Source: Cyclobacteriaceae bacterium YHN15
Lineage (GTDB): Bacteria; Bacteroidota; Bacteroidia; Cytophagales; Cyclobacteriaceae
Length of the DNA stretch: 64,000 nucleotides
Assembly (NCBI GenBank): GCA_003797895.1
Contig: RKQB01000007.1
Span: forward strand, 186,001-250,000
Direction: 5' to 3'
The position numbers and the translations under genes are program-made. This document shows positions 51,275 through 60,484 of the stretch, piece after piece (the first letter of the stretch is position 1; each line of letters begins with the position of its first letter). A model generated the notes under the pieces. The model saw nothing but the letters and a program-made list of their open reading frames with translations. It did not search any database and was not told where the DNA came from.

Positions 51275-52831
51275 ATGACACAGATGTTCTATCGCCTGTT
51301 CAAACCTACACAGGCGAATCTGAAAGACGAAGTATTATCCGGCTTGACTGTAGCCTTGGCCTTAGTGCCTGAAGCCGTGGCTTTTTCATTGATTGCAGGA
51401 GTGAGTCCTTTAATCGGGCTTTATACAGCCTTTATCATAGGCCTGATCACTTCTATTTTGGGTGGAAGACCTGGTATGATTTCCGGAGCAACAGGGGCCA
51501 TTGCCGTAGTGGTAGTGGCTTTAGTAATTTCCCATGGAGTAGAATACCTTTTTGCAGCCGTTGTCCTGATGGGATTGATTCAAATAGCAGTAGGATTGCT
51601 CAAATTAGGAAAACTGATTCGTTTGGTTCCTCACCCTGTAATGTTTGGTTTTGTCAATGGCTTAGCCATTGTAATAGCAATGGCTCAGTTTGACCAGTTT
51701 AAATTTACAGGCCCGGAAGGAATCTCGCAGTGGATGAGTAGTATGCCACTCTACCTTATGTTAGGTCTTGTCATACTGACAATGGTCATTATCAAATTTT
51801 TACCAAAGTTGACCACGGCTGTACCTTCTGCGCTGGTTGCTATTTTGACCGTTTCTTTAATCGTTATTTTCGGCGGAATAAATACCCGAACAGTTGGTGA
51901 TTTAGCATCCATTAGCGGTGGACTTCCCGAATTCCACCTACCTATGGTCCCTTTTAACTGGGAAACCTTTATGATCATTCTGCCTTATTCTGCTATTATG
52001 GCAGGGGTTGGTTTGATTGAGAGTTTGCTGACCTTGACCCTGATAGATGAAATCACCGAAACAAGGGGACATGGCAACAAAGAGTGTGTAGCTCAAGGTG
52101 TGGCCAATTTGACCACAGGCTTCTTTGGGGGTATGGGTGGATGTGCCATGATTGGACAATCTTTGATCAATGTGAATGCCGGTGGTAGAAGCAGGATTTC
52201 TGGTATTGTCGCATCTGTGGGCTTGTTGGTGTTCATTTTATTCCTATCAAATTATATAGAAATGGTCCCGATGGCTGCATTGGTAGGTCTGATGTTTATG
52301 GTAGCCATAGGCACTTTTGAATGGGCCTCTTTAAAGGTTTTCAGAAAAGTTCCTTTCCACGATGTGTTGGTGATGGTAATCGTTACTATGGTGACAGTAT
52401 TCCTTCATAATTTGGCATTGGCTGTATTGATAGGAGTCATCATTTCGGCCTTGGTATTTGCTTGGCAAAATGCCAAAATGATCCGGGCCAGAAAATATGT
52501 GGACGAAAGAGGTATCAAGCATTATGAAATTTTCGGGCCATTGTTTTTTGCCTCAGCCTTGACTTTTGGGCAAAAATTTGATCCGATCAATGATCCCGAA
52601 GAAATTGTGATTGATTTTCAGGAAAGCAGGATTGTGGACCATTCCGGTATTGATGCAATCCATAAAGTGACCGAGCGGTATGAAAAATTAGGTAAAACAG
52701 TTTATATCCGACATTTGGATACATCCAGTAAAGTATTGTTGAATAAAGCTGAAAAGATCATCAATGTAAACTATACAGATGATGATCCGGCATTTAAAAT
52801 TTTATTGGAGAAAAAGACGGTGATAGCTTAA
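51275..52831 (+). CDS. SulP-family anion transporter with STAS domain
   Basis: This protein of about 518 residues carries sulfate, bicarbonate or another small anion. The first 400 residues hold the membrane domain with SGLTVALALVPEAVAFSLIA and the GLYTAFIIGLITSI segment, typical of SulP. A C-terminal STAS domain follows from about 420 (GPLFFASALTFGQKF, IVDHSGIDAIHKV). ATG at 51275 (MTQMFYRLFKPTQANLKDEV) is preferred over the TTG at 51206. A terminator follows; then the TauE/SafE gene. Confidence 0.9.
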   Translation: MTQMFYRLFKPTQANLKDEVLSGLTVALALVPEAVAFSLIAGVSPLIGLYTAFIIGLITSILGGRPGMISGATGAIAVVVVALVISHGVEYLFAAVVLMGLIQIAVGLLKLGKLIRLVPHPVMFGFVNGLAIVIAMAQFDQFKFTGPEGISQWMSSMPLYLMLGLVILTMVIIKFLPKLTTAVPSALVAILTVSLIVIFGGINTRTVGDLASISGGLPEFHLPMVPFNWETFMIILPYSAIMAGVGLIESLLTLTLIDEITETRGHGNKECVAQGVANLTTGFFGGMGGCAMIGQSLINVNAGGRSRISGIVASVGLLVFILFLSNYIEMVPMAALVGLMFMVAIGTFEWASLKVFRKVPFHDVLVMVIVTMVTVFLHNLALAVLIGVIISALVFAWQNAKMIRARKYVDERGIKHYEIFGPLFFASALTFGQKFDPINDPEEIVIDFQESRIVDHSGIDAIHKVTERYEKLGKTVYIRHLDTSSKVLLNKAEKIINVNYTDDDPAFKILLEKKTVIA

Positions 52832-52861
52832 TCCTTACTTAAACAACATTTAAATTTGTGA

Positions 52862-52892
52862 AAGGTCCAAGTCAAACAACTTGGACTTTTTA
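52862..52892 (+). terminator. Rho-independent terminator after the SulP gene
   Basis: GTCCAAGT (52865-52872) pairs with ACTTGGAC (52879-52886) around a six-base loop and is followed by TTTTTAA. Confidence 0.8.
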
Positions 52893-52914
52893 ATTAAATA
52901 AAACCAATACCTTA

Positions 52915-52922
52915 TAACTTTG
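52915..52922 (+). promoter_or_regulatory. Candidate -7 box of the TauE/SafE gene
   Basis: TAACTTTG is a full match to TAnnTTTG, about 100 bp before the ATG at 53022 and just behind the SulP terminator. No good -33 is visible. Confidence 0.45.
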
Positions 52923-53021
52923 GTGAAAAAGCGGCTAAGGTTAATGACCCTAATAGATAACAATATCAATTGACACAATCTTCCTGTTTGGAAAAACGCT
53001 GAAAGTTATATTGGAAAACCT

Positions 53022-53795
53022 ATGGAAATAATCATCATCTCTTTATCAGCTTTTCTGGTGTCTATCCTGACTTTCTTTTCGGGATTTGGTTTAGGTACCA
53101 TTTTGACGCCCGTATTTATGGTTTTTTTTCCAGTGGACCTGGCCATTGCTCTCACAGGTGTGGTACATTTCTTCAACAATTTATTCAAATTAGCATTGGT
53201 TGGTAAAAAAGCAGATCGGGAGGTACTTGTCAAGTTCGGGATTCCGGCAGTATTGTTTGCTATTTTAGGTTCCTGGTTAATGTTGCATATGACAGATTGG
53301 CAACCCATTTTTACTTATAGAGGCTTTGGAAAACATTTCGAAGTTTATCCGGTAAAATTCATTGTATCTGTTCTCTTGATCATCTTTGCTTCAATTGATT
53401 TGATTCCCTATTTCCAAAAACTCCAATTCGGTAAAGAAAAACTCCCAATAGGAGGTGCCTTAAGCGGTTTTTTCGGTGGACTTTCCGGAAATCAGGGTGC
53501 CTTACGTTCAGCTTTCTTAATCAAGGCAGGCTTATCCAAAGAAGCCTTTATAGGTACAGCAGTAGTGGTATCTACCTTTGTGGATTTTACCAGGTTAAGT
53601 GTATATGCTACACGGTTTGTCAATACGGATCTAGGCAACAATATCCAGCTAATATTTATTGCGACGCTTTCTGCAATTGCAGGTGCTTATCTTGGCAACA
53701 AGCTCCTAAAAAAAATTACGCTCAAATTTCTACAGACCACTGTAGCCATCATGCTGATTTTAATTTCTATTGCCTTAGGGGCTGGTTGGATTTAA
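53022..53795 (+). CDS. TauE/SafE-family (TSUP) anion exporter
   Basis: This 257-residue membrane protein has about eight hydrophobic segments and the two family repeats: FFSGFGLGTILTPVF in the first half and FGGLSGNQGALRSAFLIKAG in the second, the glycine-rich motif of TSUP proteins. They move sulfite, organosulfonates or related anions. It follows the SulP transporter on the same strand, so a link to sulfur-anion balance is possible but not shown. Confidence 0.85.
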   Translation: MEIIIISLSAFLVSILTFFSGFGLGTILTPVFMVFFPVDLAIALTGVVHFFNNLFKLALVGKKADREVLVKFGIPAVLFAILGSWLMLHMTDWQPIFTYRGFGKHFEVYPVKFIVSVLLIIFASIDLIPYFQKLQFGKEKLPIGGALSGFFGGLSGNQGALRSAFLIKAGLSKEAFIGTAVVVSTFVDFTRLSVYATRFVNTDLGNNIQLIFIATLSAIAGAYLGNKLLKKITLKFLQTTVAIMLILISIALGAGWI

Positions 53796-53838
53796 AATTC
53801 TTATCTTATTTTTATACCCTCATTCAAACCTTAATCCC

Positions 53839-54351
53839 ATGAAAATAGAAAAAAATAAAGTGATCGCCCTTTCCTATGAACTGCATGTAGACGATGGGGA
53901 AAACGGAAAGGAATTTTTTGAACGGGTTACCAAAGAACAGCCCTTTTATTTCCTTTTTGGTACAGGGCATGTATTACCAGCCTTGGAGGCTGCATTGGAA
54001 GGGAAGGAAAAGGGCGATATATTCGAAGTCTTTATCGATTATGAAAATGCTTATGGGGATTATGATGAAAGTAAAAAAGTTATCCTACCCAAAGCCAACT
54101 TCAAGGAAAATGGCCAAAAGCAGAAAGATTTATTAAAAGTAGGAAAGGTCATCCCCATGCAGGATGATCAAGGGAATCAAATGAGGGGAGAAATTATTAA
54201 AATAGACTATAAAGGAGTTCACATGGATTTCAATTCCCCTTTAGCAGGGTTTGATCTGTATTTTAAGGGAGAAATAGTCTCTGTGCGGGATGCCGAACCA
54301 GAGGAGATTGAACATGGGCACGTTCATGGACCTGGGGGACATCAGCATTGA
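53839..54351 (+). CDS. SlyD-like FKBP-type peptidyl-prolyl isomerase
   Basis: The 170-residue protein has the FKBP core interrupted by an insert-in-flap domain, as in SlyD. MKIEKNKVIALSYELHVDDG starts the FKBP half, FLFGTGHVLPALEAALEG is the catalytic wall, and the middle segment is the flap. The C-terminus EHGHVHGPGGHQH is histidine-rich, suited to nickel or zinc binding. It follows the TauE/SafE gene by 43 bp. Cytoplasmic; its substrate is not known. Confidence 0.88.
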   Translation: MKIEKNKVIALSYELHVDDGENGKEFFERVTKEQPFYFLFGTGHVLPALEAALEGKEKGDIFEVFIDYENAYGDYDESKKVILPKANFKENGQKQKDLLKVGKVIPMQDDQGNQMRGEIIKIDYKGVHMDFNSPLAGFDLYFKGEIVSVRDAEPEEIEHGHVHGPGGHQH

Positions 54352-54427
54352 TGGAGTAATGAAGAATTAGGAATTTTGAATGAAGAATTGAATTAATCTG
54401 CGCTGAAAAGTTTGTTTACGCGTTCAA

Positions 54428-54522
54428 AACCACGAAGTGGTTAAACCTTGAATAGCCCCGTATGAAATGCGGGGTTGGGATAACATAATCAGTACAGTAT
54501 TTTCAACCCTAAATGGGTTGAA
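54428..54522. repeat. Intergenic hairpin array ahead of the Gfo/Idh gene
   Basis: Three hairpins follow each other: AACCAC-GAA-GTGGTT (54428-54442), CCCCG/CGGGG (54456-54474) and TTCAACCC/GGGTTGAA (54502-54522). GAA loops here are the complement of the TTC loops at 13834-13879, and the CAACCC/GGGTTG hairpin occurs in both arrays at the opposite end, so this is the same element inverted. No gene is visible in 54352-54587. Confidence 0.6.
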
Positions 54523-54587
54523 TTAAAATGTAAAGTTGTTTAAAAAAGTGTCAAGTAAAATCAGGACGTGACAGAAATCATGAAATC

Positions 54588-55616
54588 ATGAAAAAAATCA
54601 GAACAGCATTGGTAGGATATGGATCCGTTGGCGAAAAAATGCATGCGCCATTGATTTCGGTATGTGATGATCTGGAATTGGTGGCCGTGGTGGAAAGGAG
54701 CAAGGAAAGATCAAAGGAAAAATATCCTCAAGTGAAAATATTCAGAACCTTGGAAGATTTGCTTTATGCTGATGTTGCTGACCTGATTGTCATTGTGACG
54801 CCAAATGAGTTTCACTTCCCCTATGCTAAAATGGCCTTGGAAGCGGGCAAACATGTAGTGGTAGACAAACCGGTGACCATACATTCCTATGAAGCTGAAT
54901 TACTTCATAAAATAGCATTAGATAAAGGTCTTGTGCTTTCAGTTTTTCAAAACAGACGGTGGGATGGTGATATACAGACCATCAGGAAAATTCTGAACGA
55001 GAATGTTCTTGGAAGGATTGTCCATTTTGAATCCCATTTTGATAGATTCAGGCCTGTATTGGTAGATAATTGGCGGGAAAAGGATGTTCCGGGAAATGGA
55101 ATCACCTATGACCTGGGTACCCACCTGATTGATCAGACGGTAATGTTGTTCGGAAAACCACAATGGGTCTATGCCGAGATATTAAGGCAAAGAACAGGAG
55201 CAGTGGCTGATGATTTCTTTGATATCACGCTGATGTTTGAAGGACTTAAAGCAAGATTGACCGCAAGTGTCCTGGTCAATGCGCCATTACCCAAATTTTT
55301 GGTGCTCGGAGAAAAAGGATCTTATGTTAAATTCGGATTGGATGTTCAGGAAAAAGCCTTTAAAGCAGGCCAAAAACCAGCAGGAGTGGACTGGGGGCTG
55401 GAAAACGCAGAAGCCTGGGGAATATTACATTTGGAAAATTCATCAACATCCTACCCTACAGAAAGGGGAGATTACCGCCATTTTTATAGAAATATTGCAG
55501 AAACCATCCTGGGCCAAGCAAAATTAGCAGTTAAAATGGAAGAGGCTATCCTGGTTTTGAAGATTATCGAAGCTGCCTTTTTAAGTCATAAGGAAGGTAG
55601 AAGAATTACCCTCTAA
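54588..55616 (+). CDS. Gfo/Idh/MocA-family oxidoreductase
   Basis: This 342-residue NAD(P)-dependent dehydrogenase opens with the Rossmann motif TALVGYGSVGEKMHAPLI. It has the catalytic lysine in VVDKPVT (the EKP-like motif) and the C-terminal substrate domain with GNGITYDLGTHLIDQTVMLF. The family acts on sugars, inositols and similar polyols; the substrate cannot be told from sequence. It lies alone between the hairpin array and the convergent dgt. Confidence 0.88.
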   Translation: MKKIRTALVGYGSVGEKMHAPLISVCDDLELVAVVERSKERSKEKYPQVKIFRTLEDLLYADVADLIVIVTPNEFHFPYAKMALEAGKHVVVDKPVTIHSYEAELLHKIALDKGLVLSVFQNRRWDGDIQTIRKILNENVLGRIVHFESHFDRFRPVLVDNWREKDVPGNGITYDLGTHLIDQTVMLFGKPQWVYAEILRQRTGAVADDFFDITLMFEGLKARLTASVLVNAPLPKFLVLGEKGSYVKFGLDVQEKAFKAGQKPAGVDWGLENAEAWGILHLENSSTSYPTERGDYRHFYRNIAETILGQAKLAVKMEEAILVLKIIEAAFLSHKEGRRITL

Positions 55617-55625
55617 AAACCCTAT

Positions 55626-56984
55626 TCAGGTCCCCGGTAATGAAATTCCTTTGACCCTTCTATATAAAGAAAGGGCATATTTGTCTGTCATTCCGGAAAT
55701 ATAATCCACTAAAGCCCTGAGTAAGGGATAAGGATTAGTCTGTTCACCCCAGCCTTCCAAAGGGAAATCCTCCGGGAGTAATCTCAGGATGCTCTTATCT
55801 TTTCCGGAATAGAGTTCGGTCTGATAGAATTTATGGTTCAAAGCTTTTGAAAACACTTCCAACAAGCCTTCCAAAACCTGGAATCCGGCAGCTTCTTTTT
55901 CCAAAACCGGTTTGGAACGGTAAATTTTCTGAATGGAAATATTGGATATCCTGGCAAGTGCAGGAGCTGAGGGAATGATATCAGTCAGGGCCTGATCGAA
56001 TTCACCCTTCAACATTTCCTCCTCTTTTTCCTTAAAAGCCTCCACACATTCTTCAACCAGTTTGCCTATGGCCAAGGCCCTCAATATGGCCAATTTTTGG
56101 GAATCGGAACTGTATTTTTCCAATTTTTCGGGTTGAAAGGCTTCACCGAGGATCTCCGCTAATAGGGTGATACTATCTTCCAAACTGACCAATCCCAATG
56201 TACAGCCATCCTCCAGGTCAATGATACTGTAACATATATCATCTGCTGCCTCCACAAGAAATGCAAGTGGATGTCTCACCCAACAATCAGAATTGATCTT
56301 TGTAAGGCCAAGTACTATCGCCAAATGGGAATAATCTGTTATCTGATCTGAAAAAAAACCGTACTTCTTCTGACTTCTTCTCCCCTTAATTTTTTCAAAA
56401 ATATGTGCCGGCCTGGGATATTTGGTGAAGGCAGCCAAGGTAACATAGGAGAGTTGTAATCCATTGTCCTGAGAAACAAGCATCCTAAATCCCTGGGCAT
56501 TCCCTTCAAAATTGCAGAGATCTTCCCATTCATTCAATTTTACATGAGGTTGCCAGACATGACCATATTCATGATGCTTAAAAAAATCAGATATTGCTTC
56601 CTCTCCTGCATGTCCAAATGGTGGATTTCCGATATCATGGGTCAAAGCTGCTGCAGCCACGATGGCACCAATATCTGAACTTTGGATTCCGTTTTCCTTG
56701 ATTTCGGAATATTTTTCAAGAAGGTGCTCACCCGCAGACTTCCCTAAGGATCTACCTACGCTGGAAACTTCCAGACTGTGTGTCAATCTGGTGTGTACAA
56801 AGTGATGTTCAGGAAGTGGAAAGACCTGGGTTTTATCCTGCAGGTTTCTGAATGGCGATGAGAAAATTATTCTATCATAATCTTTTTCAAATTCAGACCT
56901 ATAGGACTTTCTGACATCCAAATGTTTTTTGGAAGGATCAAAACGGCCTGAAGCCAATAGTTTTTCCCATTTCATCATGGCCAA
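55626..56984 (-). CDS. dgt: dGTP triphosphohydrolase
   Basis: Dgt splits dGTP to deoxyguanosine and triphosphate, adjusting the nucleotide pool. The HD-type metal site is seen as HTRLTHSLEVSSVGR, then AAALTHDIGNPPFGHAGEEA and a later aspartate in EAADDICYSIIDLEDG. The 452-residue length is normal. The frame starts MAMMKWEKLL; the third ATG at 56975 is the more usual family start. It converges on the Gfo/Idh gene and is divergent from the lipoprotein gene at 57097 across 112 bp. Confidence 0.92.
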   Translation of the reverse strand: MAMMKWEKLLASGRFDPSKKHLDVRKSYRSEFEKDYDRIIFSSPFRNLQDKTQVFPLPEHHFVHTRLTHSLEVSSVGRSLGKSAGEHLLEKYSEIKENGIQSSDIGAIVAAAALTHDIGNPPFGHAGEEAISDFFKHHEYGHVWQPHVKLNEWEDLCNFEGNAQGFRMLVSQDNGLQLSYVTLAAFTKYPRPAHIFEKIKGRRSQKKYGFFSDQITDYSHLAIVLGLTKINSDCWVRHPLAFLVEAADDICYSIIDLEDGCTLGLVSLEDSITLLAEILGEAFQPEKLEKYSSDSQKLAILRALAIGKLVEECVEAFKEKEEEMLKGEFDQALTDIIPSAPALARISNISIQKIYRSKPVLEKEAAGFQVLEGLLEVFSKALNHKFYQTELYSGKDKSILRLLPEDFPLEGWGEQTNPYPLLRALVDYISGMTDKYALSLYRRVKGISLPGT

Positions 56985-57096
56985 AAATACTAAAGCTAAG
57001 AGTATTCATCCCATAAAATGGTAAAAAAAGAATATTGCATTTTTTTGGCATTAAGGTTGCTAATCATTTCTTCAATCAACCAACATCCTAGTAATT

Positions 57097-57951
57097 ATGA
57101 AAAATTTAATTAAATCTGTTTTTTTTGGCCTTATTTCTGTGATCTTAGCCACTTCCTGTGATATGGAAAGCAATTCAGACACATCTATCAAAGCCGGACA
57201 TGCAAAAGTGAACTTCTACCTTATTGATGCCCCTGCAAATTACGATGAGGTTTGGATTGAAGTGTTGAGTGTTGAAGTGCTAATGAAAGGAAATAATGAA
57301 GATAACGGCAGCGCATGGATCAACCTTCCATATGAAAGTCAGGATCAAAAAATAAACTTGCTTTCCCTTACCGGAGGCACATCTGAGCACTTAGGTGAAC
57401 TGGAAATTCCTGCTGGTGAAATATCCCAAATTCGACTGATTTTAGGAGAGGACAATTACTTGATGCAAGGGGGAAACAGATTGGATCTAAAAACTCCCAG
57501 TGCGCAGCAAAGCGGTTTAAAACTAAAAGTGGATAAGCCTTTGAATGAAGGTATTGCCTACGACTTGGTCATAGACTTTGACGCTTCCAGGTCAATTGTG
57601 AAAGCTGGTAATTCAGGACTATATATTCTTAAACCAGTTTTGAGGGTAATTGCTGAAGAATCCGCTACTATAGAGGGTACTGTTCTTCCCCTTGCAGCAG
57701 GTCCTGTAGTGGTTTCTGCATTAATTGAAGAAGATTCTGTTGGAACCTTTGCAGATGAAAATGGTAAATTTGTGATCCGGGGATTAAAAGCAGGTGATTA
57801 TACCCTGATTTTCACACCAAATGAAGATTACCAGGAAAAAACTCTTGAAGATCCTGTGACTACCCAACTTGGACAGGTTATCAATATCGGGCCTGTCGAA
57901 CTTGAGGAGGCAGTGGAGGAAGAACCTGAGGAGAATGAAGAAGGAGAATAA
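57097..57951 (+). CDS. DUF4382 lipoprotein with C-terminal carboxypeptidase-regulatory-like domain, paralogue 1
   Basis: This 284-residue surface or periplasmic protein has a lipoprotein signal (LIKSVFFGLISVILATSC). A DUF4382 domain follows (VNFYLIDAPANYDEVWIEVL, then ISQIRLILGEDNYLMQGG), and from about 190 a small beta-sandwich of the CarboxypepD_reg type (FADENGKFVIRGLKAGDYTL). The tail is very acidic. DUF4382 proteins are common in Bacteroidota but have no known role. A terminator separates it from its paralogue. Confidence 0.85.
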   Translation: MKNLIKSVFFGLISVILATSCDMESNSDTSIKAGHAKVNFYLIDAPANYDEVWIEVLSVEVLMKGNNEDNGSAWINLPYESQDQKINLLSLTGGTSEHLGELEIPAGEISQIRLILGEDNYLMQGGNRLDLKTPSAQQSGLKLKVDKPLNEGIAYDLVIDFDASRSIVKAGNSGLYILKPVLRVIAEESATIEGTVLPLAAGPVVVSALIEEDSVGTFADENGKFVIRGLKAGDYTLIFTPNEDYQEKTLEDPVTTQLGQVINIGPVELEEAVEEEPEENEEGE

Positions 57952-57957
57952 ATAAAT

Positions 57958-57983
57958 AAAGCCCGGTAAACCCGGGCTTTTTT
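57958..57983 (+). terminator. Rho-independent terminator after DUF4382 paralogue 1
   Basis: AAAGCCCGG pairs with CCGGGCTTT around a five-base loop (TAAAC), followed by a T run. Confidence 0.9.
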
Positions 57984-58032
57984 ATTCCTTTTTTTTTAAC
58001 TCATTTCTAATCAATCTTTTCTATTTTTGAGG

Positions 58033-58839
58033 GTGAAAAAAGCATTCTTATATACTGTCCTCGCACTCTTTCTCTTTGTATCCTGTACAGAGGATAATAT
58101 AGGAAACCAGGCTTTGGCGAATATTTTCATTATTGGATCGCCTGGTGAATTTGATGAAGTCTGGTTGGAAATACTGGGTGTTGAGGTCAAAACTACCGGA
58201 ACAAGAGGATCCGATAATGCCACCCCTGTTTTTCTTCCAAATATCCAAGGTGACAAAAGGGTCAACGTCGGAAGTCTGGTGGGGTCTTCCCAGTTTTTGG
58301 TAGGCCGAGGTGAGTTCTCGGAAGGTGCCATCATTGAAATGACACTGAAATTGGGAAATGACAATTTTGTTATTGTGGGGGGTGAACGTTTACCACTAAC
58401 TTTCGATTCACCAGCATCTTCAAGTCCCACTTTTTCGGTTAACTTCCCTTTAAACGGGGGGATATCCCATGACCTTTTTTTTGACTTTGAACCCTTCCGT
58501 TCTATCCAAATTAATCAAGGTCCGGAAATCAGATTAACTTTAGACCCCGTTTTAAGGACTTTCACTTCCTTAAATACAGGAATTGTAGCAGGAAACGTTT
58601 TACCAACGGGGCAGCGAGCCGCCATCCTTGCAGTACTCAATAATCAAATTGGAGCATCTACTGAAACTATCCGAAGCTCTGGGAATTTTTCTTTAAGGGG
58701 TTTGAAAGAGGATTCCCTATATCAGGTATATATTTTCCCATTCAATAATGCCTACTTGCCAGACACATTGGACAGTGTTTCTGTTACTATTTGGAAGACA
58801 ACACAATTGGGGAATATCAACTTAAGGTTAAAAGAGTAA
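58033..58839 (+). CDS. DUF4382-like lipoprotein, paralogue 2
   Basis: The protein of about 268 residues has a lipoprotein signal (KKAFLYTVLALFLFVSC), a divergent DUF4382-type domain (GSPGEFDEVWLEILGVEVKT, then IEMTLKLGNDNFVIVGGERL) and a closing beta domain with SGNFSLRGLKEDSLYQVYIF. It is a tandem paralogue of the preceding gene. I favour the GTG at 58033 over the TTG at 58027, though neither has a ribosome-binding site. ribD starts 4 bp after its stop, so they are co-transcribed. Confidence 0.8.
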   Translation: MKKAFLYTVLALFLFVSCTEDNIGNQALANIFIIGSPGEFDEVWLEILGVEVKTTGTRGSDNATPVFLPNIQGDKRVNVGSLVGSSQFLVGRGEFSEGAIIEMTLKLGNDNFVIVGGERLPLTFDSPASSSPTFSVNFPLNGGISHDLFFDFEPFRSIQINQGPEIRLTLDPVLRTFTSLNTGIVAGNVLPTGQRAAILAVLNNQIGASTETIRSSGNFSLRGLKEDSLYQVYIFPFNNAYLPDTLDSVSVTIWKTTQLGNINLRLKE

Positions 58840-58843
58840 ACCA

Positions 58844-59869
58844 ATGGATCAGGATGAAAAGTTTATGCTGAGAGCCATAGAGCTTGCCGAGATGGGCAGA
58901 GGGAAGGTGAGCCCCAATCCTATGGTTGGCTGTGTCCTGGTGCATGATGGACAGATTATAGGTGAGGGATTCCACGAATTCTACGGAGGTCCCCATGCTG
59001 AGCCCAAAGCCATTGCCTCAGTAAGCCAAAAAGAATTAATCCCGGAATCAACGGCCTATGTTAGTCTGGAACCTTGTGCCCATTGGGGAAAAACTCCCCC
59101 CTGTGCCAACTTACTGGTAAAGGAAGGAGTCAAAAAAGTTGTAATCGGAGCTCTTGACAGTAATCCTTTAGTGGGAGGAAAAGGGATCAATATTCTGAAA
59201 ACAGGTGGAATTGAAGTAGTTTCAGGCATATTGGCATCGAAGGTTCGGGCTCAAAATATCCGGTTTTTCACCTACATGGAGAAACAAAGACCTTATATAA
59301 TTCTTAAATGGGCACAAACCCGGGATAATTTTATAGCAAAGAACAATTACGATTCAAAATGGATCAGTAATGTTTACAGTAGGCAGTTGGTTCATAAATG
59401 GCGAAGCCAGGAAGATGCGATCATGGTAGGAACCCAAACAGCTAAGTATGATAATCCACGACTAAATGTCCGTGACTGGAATGGGAAAAACCCATTAAGA
59501 ATTGTGATTGACAGAACGCTTAGCCTTGATTCAGATCTCCATTTATTTGACCAGAGCCAGGCTACTATCTGTTATAACCAAATTAAATCTGAAGTTCTAA
59601 ATAATTTAGAATGGGTAAAACTGCAAATGGGTTTTGAAATTGAGCATATTTTGGAAGATTTGTTTGCAAAAAAAATTCAAAGTATCATCGTTGAAGGAGG
59701 TGCTCAGCTTCTCAACAAATTTATCCAATTGGAACTTTGGGACGAAGCGAGGGTTATTGTTGGAATGAATGAGTTTGGAACTGGAATTTCAGCTCCATTG
59801 ATTGGTGGAAGAATAAAAGAAGAATTGGACATTCAAGGGGATAAATTAAGCATACGCTCACCAATCTAA
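58844..59869 (+). CDS. ribD: Bifunctional riboflavin deaminase/reductase RibD
   Basis: RibD carries out the second and third steps of riboflavin synthesis. The N-terminal cytidine-deaminase-like domain holds the zinc motif HAEPKAIA and then PCAHWGKTPPCANLL; the C-terminal reductase domain starts at about 150 with KWAQTRDNFIAKN and includes VEGGAQLLNKFI. Length, 341 residues, is normal. It begins 4 bp after the DUF4382 gene and is 41 bp upstream of the GAF-type reductase gene. Confidence 0.93.
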   Translation: MDQDEKFMLRAIELAEMGRGKVSPNPMVGCVLVHDGQIIGEGFHEFYGGPHAEPKAIASVSQKELIPESTAYVSLEPCAHWGKTPPCANLLVKEGVKKVVIGALDSNPLVGGKGINILKTGGIEVVSGILASKVRAQNIRFFTYMEKQRPYIILKWAQTRDNFIAKNNYDSKWISNVYSRQLVHKWRSQEDAIMVGTQTAKYDNPRLNVRDWNGKNPLRIVIDRTLSLDSDLHLFDQSQATICYNQIKSEVLNNLEWVKLQMGFEIEHILEDLFAKKIQSIIVEGGAQLLNKFIQLELWDEARVIVGMNEFGTGISAPLIGGRIKEELDIQGDKLSIRSPI

Positions 59870-59910
59870 TTTATTCGTGTTGAACTAAAAAATCATTTAC
59901 CCGATAGATA

Positions 59911-60393
59911 ATGGCAGAATCAATTTTCATCCCGGAAAGGGCAACAAAAAAAGAGAAATATGAATCCATATTGCCTCAGATTGAATCTTTGATTTCATCA
60001 GAAACGGATTCCTATGCCAATCTTGCCAATACTGCAGCTGTCCTTAAAGAAGTCTTTGATTTCTTCTGGGTCGGTTTTTACCTTGTAAAAGACAACCAAT
60101 TGGTACTAGGGCCTTTCCAGGGGCCATTAGCTTGCACAAGGATTGGACTTGGGAAAGGAGTTTGTGGAACAGCCTGGAAAGAAGCTAAAACACAACTGGT
60201 GCCGGATGTTGAAGCCTTTCCCGGACATATTGCCTGTAGTTCTGCTTCTAAATCCGAAATCGTGGTGCCTGGTCTTAAAGAAGGAAAGGTGTGGATAGTC
60301 CTTGATGTGGACAGCGACAAATTAAATGACTTTGATCTAGAAGATGCCCGATTTCTTGAAAAACTCATGGAATTGGTCAGCAAGTATTGCTAA
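59911..60393 (+). CDS. Free methionine-(R)-sulfoxide reductase (GAF domain)
   Basis: This 160-residue GAF-domain enzyme reduces free methionine-R-sulfoxide. The catalytic cysteines of the fRMsr family are present: LACTRIGLGKGVCGTAW and then GHIACSSASKSEIVVPG, with WVGFYLV before them. These distinguish it from other GAF proteins. It lies 41 bp after ribD in what looks like the same operon. Confidence 0.9.
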   Translation: MAESIFIPERATKKEKYESILPQIESLISSETDSYANLANTAAVLKEVFDFFWVGFYLVKDNQLVLGPFQGPLACTRIGLGKGVCGTAWKEAKTQLVPDVEAFPGHIACSSASKSEIVVPGLKEGKVWIVLDVDSDKLNDFDLEDARFLEKLMELVSKYC

Positions 60394-60484
60394 TATTCAT
60401 TTTGACAAGTAATTGAATTTATCTAATTCATAATTTGTAATTATTCTTTGATAATTGGGATTTGAAGTTTGGAGTTGTGATTTT

